Assembly: GCA_030278955.1 (NCBI GenBank)
Contig: JAOANR010000004.1
Location: forward strand, 17,422,526 to 17,486,525
Direction of reading: 5' to 3'
DNA: 64,000 nucleotides
Source of the DNA: Hygrophila difformis
Taxonomy: Eukaryota; Streptophyta; Magnoliopsida; Lamiales; Acanthaceae
The stretch's first letter is position 1. Every line of letters starts with the position of its first letter. Made by a program: the position numbers and the translations under genes. This document shows positions 58,778 through 64,000 of this stretch, piece after piece. The notes beneath the pieces were generated by a model that was given only the letters and a program-made list of their open reading frames with translations, was not told the DNA's origin and ran no database searches.

Positions 58778-60068
58778 CTAATTCAACTACCACATACTCC
58801 CTAAATCAATAATATATATAAAAAATCTAATATTTAATTTCAACAAACTCAATCATATCATATATACTCCCTAAATCTATAATCTATAATATTCTTAAAA
58901 TTTTAAATTATTTTCCTTAAATAAACATATTTGAATTGCATATAAATGCATCCCCTCATCATTATTCGTTTCATTAATCTCTATTTAAAATCTCATATTT
59001 TATTATTTTTTATTGCTTTAGATAATTTTTATTCATTATCTCTCTAATCTAATGTTTATTCATATTTTATTTTTTGTAGCATGTACGTGATTGACTCATG
59101 TGAATCGGTATGTATAAGTTTGTAGGATGTTTTATGAATACTTTTTCCCTATTTGTATTTAAGATTTTATTTTTTCCGATTTTTATATCTTCTCATGCTA
59201 TTTTATGTCTTATGGGTGATTTTAATAATCTTACAAGCTTCTTTCACCACTTTTCTAAGGAAAAATATCTTTTCCGCCCAACATATGCGCATTTGTTAAA
59301 GATTCTCTTCATATAAAAAGTCATGGGCACTGTTCAGGGAAGCAGGAAGATTCAATAGAACTGCAGAATATATTTTTACTCAAGAGAAATTGTTGAATGA
59401 TTAACCTGAATTGTTGCAACAATTGGAATTGATCTTCTTCCTGTTTCGTCCCTTTTAGTCGTGATATGCTGTGGTGGATGTTATAGAATATATTCCAATT
59501 TTTCATTTTAGGGGATTATTAGTCAAGTCGATATAAAGAGGGAGAATAGAAATAGTCATTGTATAATTGATTGGATTATATAGTAATTTATAGTATTATT
59601 AATTACTATATTATATAGTATTATAATATTTAGTAATTTGTTAATATATCAATCTTGATCTTAAGATCTTACTATTATACGATTCTACTTCTTAAAAACG
59701 ATCCAGATCTTTGTAGGATCTTAAATTTAGTTGAATCTCGATCTTGATTCCGATTTTGATTGTAAAATCCCAATAATCTTTATATAGAATCTTACGGTCC
59801 TATACTATCCGATCATACTAAAATTTGAAATATACTCCCATAATCTTAGGATTTTTGTAAAATCGGTATTGAATTTTATCTTCGACTGTCTATAGTGCTT
59901 TATTGCTTCATTTAACTAATTATATTCTAGATTATGCTTTCATTTGTTAATATGTATAATTATTTTTCTCTATTGTTGCAATTTAGTAGGACTTAATATA
60001 TAAATCCGATCCTATGATCTCAATCTTGCAAAGACAAAAATGATCCCAACTAATATCTCGATCTTGAT
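58648..60068. other. AT-rich intergenic sequence
   Basis: Contains a (TA)n tract (about 58739-58776), three degenerate copies of ACTCCCTAAATC(T/A)ATAAT (58780-58890), and a region (59650-60065) where GATCTTGAT/GATCTTAA/GATTTTGATTGTAA phrases recur, probably a decayed repeat. No coding domain was seen. Confidence 0.5.
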
Positions 60069-62653
60069 TGTAATACCCGAGAATTTTGCAGCATAAAATA
60101 AATAAATAAATAAATAATAAACAAAAAAATAATAATAAATAAATATAATAAATGAATAAACATAATACATAGATAAGGAAATGAGAAATGGAATTTAATT
60201 TAAGAAGGAATTAAATTTTCAATACCCGTAAAGCCAAAGATAAACTAATCAAATAAATTGTACAAGGGAACCCGACACTAATGGACTCGAGAATTCGAGG
60301 CCAATATTAAATCTAGACCCGAGTAAAAATTAAGATAGGAAATAGGAGCCCGAAAATATCCCGGAAATCAGAATCCGAGAACATAGAGGGATAGAAGTCC
60401 GAAAGAGAGGAGGAAATGCCCGACGGATCGCACGACCCGCCCGGACCGAAGTCCAGGCGGAGACCGCACGGTGGCCGCGCGGGGTTTCCCCTATTCGGCG
60501 CGCCAACCCCGCGCCACGGGCAGTAACAACCTGTGCGAGATTTTCTCGCCCGAATCCGGATTTTTCGACTTCGTTGCTCACCTTGCGGCTCAAGACTCAT
60601 TGGGGCAGACTTTGGACGCCCTTAGAGTCCTTTACATCTATAAATAACCCTCTCAAGTAACCCCGAACACTTTTCAAACCCTACGAAATCTGTCTACACG
60701 ATAAACCCTAATTCCGGAGTCGTCGGAGGCACGAAAACGAGCAAAAGGGACTATCTTGGACGAAAATTGGAAGGCCTCTAACGCTGTGGTAAGTTCTGAT
60801 CCGATCTCTTTCCATTTACGATTCGAAAATGAGTCCTAATGTTATCCTTTTCCTTTTCTACACCCCGAACCGGATCTAGAACGAAGAACCCGACGAACCG
60901 AGGAGATAAACGGTGGACTGGAAGCCACGCCTCCGAATCGACGAGCTGGGACGACCACAAATCAGTAAGTTAATCTTACTATGGTTTTGGGCGAATTAAA
61001 ACACACCTAACATAACGATCTAATCAAGAAACGTAAAATCTGTCCCAACTAAAATTCCTATGGTGCAGCGTTTTTGCACGATTTTTCCGAACCCTTAAAA
61101 CTGTTCAAACGAGAAAACGTAAAACACAAAAAACGTTCCTAAGACATAGATCTATCTTCTGTAAAAATTTCATAATTTTTCATCGTGTTTTGATATCTGA
61201 AAACAACCGCAAACGAACCTGCCTTCGACTTAGATCTTGAAACCTTGACAGAACTTTAGTCCGAACTTGTAGGCGTTTTTGACAATAGATGTAGGATGAA
61301 TTAGATCTTTTGTTGAACATGAAACTTGTAGATATATGTCTTAAGCATCTCCCTATAAAGTTTCATCAAGTTTGGAGTTGGTTTGCTATAGTAGATCGTG
61401 AAATCTTGAAACTGCTGTTGGAAATTTCGGACAGATTTGTAACCTGATAGAAATCTATATTTTTGACTTATTTCCTTAACCTGGATCGAAAAAGTTAAAA
61501 CACAAAACTTGTTTGTCTCTGTGTTTTCGAGTCACTGGTCGAATTTCAGAATGTTCCGACTTAAAACTGATTTTTAATTAATTTTGGAGTAAACAGTGGT
61601 TTATCGAAGTCAAATCTTGAAAATCTTGTTGAAAAAGGATTTTAAATGATATCGGAGCGAATAGCGTCATGAAATAGTATATTTTGAGAAACTTACTAAA
61701 TTTGGGAAATTGGCCTTTAAGGTTAAAACGAGTGGAAACTCCTTTGAAATAAAATACATAAACAACCTTTTCGAAATCCCGTTATGACTAGTTTGAGCTT
61801 TCTACGTAGTGGGTGAGTGTCCCATCGGGTGCCCCTCTAGGTTTTTACTTCGTGCCTAAACGGACGAGAGTAATCTATGTAGGGACTGCAATGTGACCGA
61901 GACTTAACTTGAAATATTATGTAGGGGTTACAATGCGACCGAGACTTAACTTGAAATACTATGTAGGGGTTGCAATGCAACCGAGGATTAACTTGAAATA
62001 TTATGTAGGGGTTGTACTGCAGTCGAGGCTTAACTTGAAATACTATGTAGGGCTTGCACTTCAATCGAGGCTGAACTTGAAATACTGTGTAGGGATTGCG
62101 AAGTAATCGAGGCTGAACTTGAAATACCAACGAAATCTTGATAATCGACTATGGATTAACGGGAAAGTTAAAAGACTTGAATACTTTCCTCGCTTGTTTA
62201 AATTTTGCTTTAAAATTATGCAATTATTTACCTTGCAAGCTATACTGTGATTTTATAGTATACATGTCTTTCAAGTTACGCAATTAAATTATTATTAGAT
62301 AAATGAATTATATTATGGGGGTTATGCACATGTTTTCTTTAAATCTAATTAATGGCTTTGAAACCCCATAATCATGTATGTGTTAACTACTCAGCAAGTT
62401 TTTGCTGATCAAACCATGTTTTTCCCTTTTTCTACAAAGTATGAAGAATATGCATCATCATATGCATGCATGGGATATTTGGGAAAGCATTATTTTCTTT
62501 TATTATTCTATTCTTAGTTATGAATTGAATGAACGAGCCTGTTTAACCCGTATTTTGGCCGTGTTGGCCCAATTTTAAATTCCGCTGCATTATATGCATT
62601 ATACATATGTAATTATTACTTTCCGATGCAATTTTAAATTCCGCTGTAATTTT
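60069..62653 (+). repeat. Chromovirus-type LTR (3' limit not found)
   Basis: Starts TGTAATACCCGAG, the same 13 bases as the LTRs at 2111 and 6738 (reverse). It holds a TATA box (TATAAATAA, 60639-60647), a leader beginning about 30 bp later, a possible donor GTGGTAAGTT (60787-60796), and the 42-bp array. Homology with the 2111 LTR beyond the terminus is weak. It is interrupted at 62662 by a hAT-like element; no TTACA terminus could be assigned downstream. Confidence 0.65.
61877..62128. repeat. 42-bp x 6 tandem repeat
   Basis: Six head-to-tail units of exactly 42 bp (ATGTAGGGGTT...CTTGAAATACT) with substitutions but no indels. Because 42 is a multiple of 3, frames on both strands stay open across it; these are not taken as genes. 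Confidence 0.95.
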
Positions 62654-62661
62654 ATCCCATA

Positions 62662-63459
62662 CAAGGTTATCACGGCGTCGCCTAGGCGACGACTAGGCGT
62701 CCCGGCGATGCTCCACCATCGCCAGGGAATGGCACCTCGCCATTTGAAGACCGGGCGTCCGGGCGTCGCCATATTACGCCAAGTCGACGCCAGGTGACGC
62801 CAGAAAGCGGGATTTCACAAACCCTGATACCCCACCCACCCAACCGCACTTATACCCGGCCCCGCTGGAATAAAAACCCTAACCTTACTCCGGCCGCTGC
62901 CCTCCCACCACCGTTGCTGCTCTCCTCCTGCCGCCGTCGCTTCCATCGCCGTCGTCGCTGACATCCGGCGCCCTGATTTTCTGATAAGTTTTTTGGGTCT
63001 TTGCTAATGGTGATTTGGTGTAGGCAGTGATACCTTTGAACCGTTCCTTTCTCATTTCCTTTCTCATATGCTTTCTATCAGCTATAAATGCCCTCTTTAT
63101 AGCAATAATAAATATTCCGGCTACCTACTTCACTTTCTAGAATATTCATATACCCAATTTGTTATAGCATTAAAAGATATTCATATACCGTCTCCTTGCC
63201 TATGAAAATGCCCACTTTATTTTATAGCCCCTGCTTTTATAGTTTATTTTTTATATTATTAAATTCTAATTTCTATATGCCTTCTATTTTTATTTTTTAT
63301 ATTATTAAATTCTAATTTTTATGTATTGTTATATATTTTAAATATTTTTAATAGGCAGAGCGCCATGTCGCCAAATTGTCGCCATGGCGGGCGCCGTGTC
63401 GCCTAGGCGACATGGCGATACATGGGCGCCGAGGAAAAAAGTTCGCCGTGATAACCTTG
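62662..63459. mobile_element. hAT-like non-autonomous element (798 bp) with 8-bp TSD
   Basis: Perfect 16-bp terminal inverted repeats CAAGGTTATCACGGCG / CGCCGTGATAACCTTG and perfect 8-bp target duplications ATCCCATA (62654-62661, 63460-63467). Subterminal regions carry GTCGCCTAGGCGAC palindromes at both ends. The interior has a GC-rich 5'-UTR-like stretch (62870-62980) and AT-rich filler; no transposase is encoded. Mobilisation would need a hAT transposase in trans. Confidence 0.93.
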
Positions 63460-63467
63460 ATCCCATA

Positions 63468-64000
63468 TTTTGGCGATTGCTCAACCTTAGGTAAAGTTCC
63501 ATCGATAATTACACACATTGTGAGCTTTTACTGGTGTTGTTTTGCTATTGTATCATGTGTGTACAAACTCAGAAGGTTGAAAACATCTGCAGATTAATGT
63601 TGTCGATTATTCTGGTGATGTATGGTGAGGAGAAATTTAGTTCTATAGCACTAAGAAAACTGGAAGCAGCGAACCTTTTGTAAGAACATCAGAGGTGAAT
63701 AGAAATTGACAGTTTCAGCCAAAATGTCAGGTTTAATCCCCAATCAATAGCAACATCATTCGACATATTATCTTCAGTTCTTTGCTTTTGCATTACACAT
63801 TTTGTTCATTTGGGTAATCAGAGGTGAAGATTAATTTCATCATGTTAATACATTTTTCTATTAATGAGAGAACTCCACAACGTTTTAGATCTGTGTATTT
63901 TGTTCTTTTGGAAAGCTAATTGTTCATTTATGTTATTTAACTGATGAATAGAAAGGCAGCAGATTACATATTACAGGCAGCGGTCACATTTGTAGGATAT
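63468..64000. other. Sequence right of the hAT-like element; nothing recognised
   Basis: Continues the target of the hAT-like insertion (TTTTGGCGATTGC). Frames are at most 73 codons; no motif, LTR terminus or splice-consistent exon chain was identified. Confidence 0.5.

Noticed and set aside
61837..62130. Repeat-peptide ORFs on both strands of the 42-bp array
   Set aside because: A period divisible by three keeps any stop-free unit open; no start context or domain supports translation.

Overview
This window is nuclear DNA of a flowering plant, probably a eudicot. It holds one recognisable host gene, a seven-exon DYRK-type protein kinase, surrounded by nested transposable elements. Introns with GT-AG borders, Athila, chromovirus and copia retrotransposons, plant L1-type LINEs with a C-terminal RNase H, Stowaway and hAT MITEs, and a fixed-size 500-N gap at 5283-5782 all support a plant whole-genome assembly. 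All coordinates and comparisons were read by eye; no database was searched.

Layout. 1-4819: 3' half of a Ty3/gypsy chromovirus (integrase, chromodomain) with a 2.7-kb 3' LTR, inserted into an older Athila gag relic (4820-5282). 5283-5782: gap. 5783-6738: reverse-strand LTR fragment related to the chromovirus LTR, inserted into a diverged Athila-type LTR (6739-12202). 12245-12760: LINE relic. 12901-18158: complete but rearranged copia element with a 5-bp TSD. 18200-20288: reverse-strand LINE relic carrying a small TRIM-like LTR and flanked by a tRNA-derived SINE. 21035-45057: one complete, very large (24,023 bp) Athila-like element on the minus strand with perfect GACGT target duplications. 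45063-46180: LTR-like sequence and a tRNA-iMet primer site. 46755-47019: hAT MITE. 47294-52039: the kinase gene (minus). 52674-58634: near-full-length L1-type LINE (plus). 60069 onward: another chromovirus-type LTR with a 42-bp x 6 array, broken by a 798-bp hAT-like element (62662-63459).

The most interesting object is the 24-kb Athila-like element. It has 4.7-kb LTRs differing at about 0.6% of sites, a tRNA-Asp primer site, gag-pro-pol, and then a third module: a 2.6-kb spacer with what looks like its own TATA box, 5' UTR, 12-codon mini-exon and 1.39-kb intron, feeding a roughly 1,440-codon ORF3. Arrays of nested palindromic cassettes built on AATTCGAATT sit upstream of both the LTR TATA box and the internal TATA box, and again in the presumed transcribed part of the LTR. 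The diverged Athila LTR at 6739-12202 has arrays at the same two places with the same cassette architecture, but the motif is a wholly different palindrome (TACGACGCTA / TAGCGTCGTA). A motif replaced as a set while the layout is kept suggests co-evolution with a sequence-specific binding factor, possibly element-encoded, comparable in logic to VANDAL/VANC anti-silencing systems. That link is inference.
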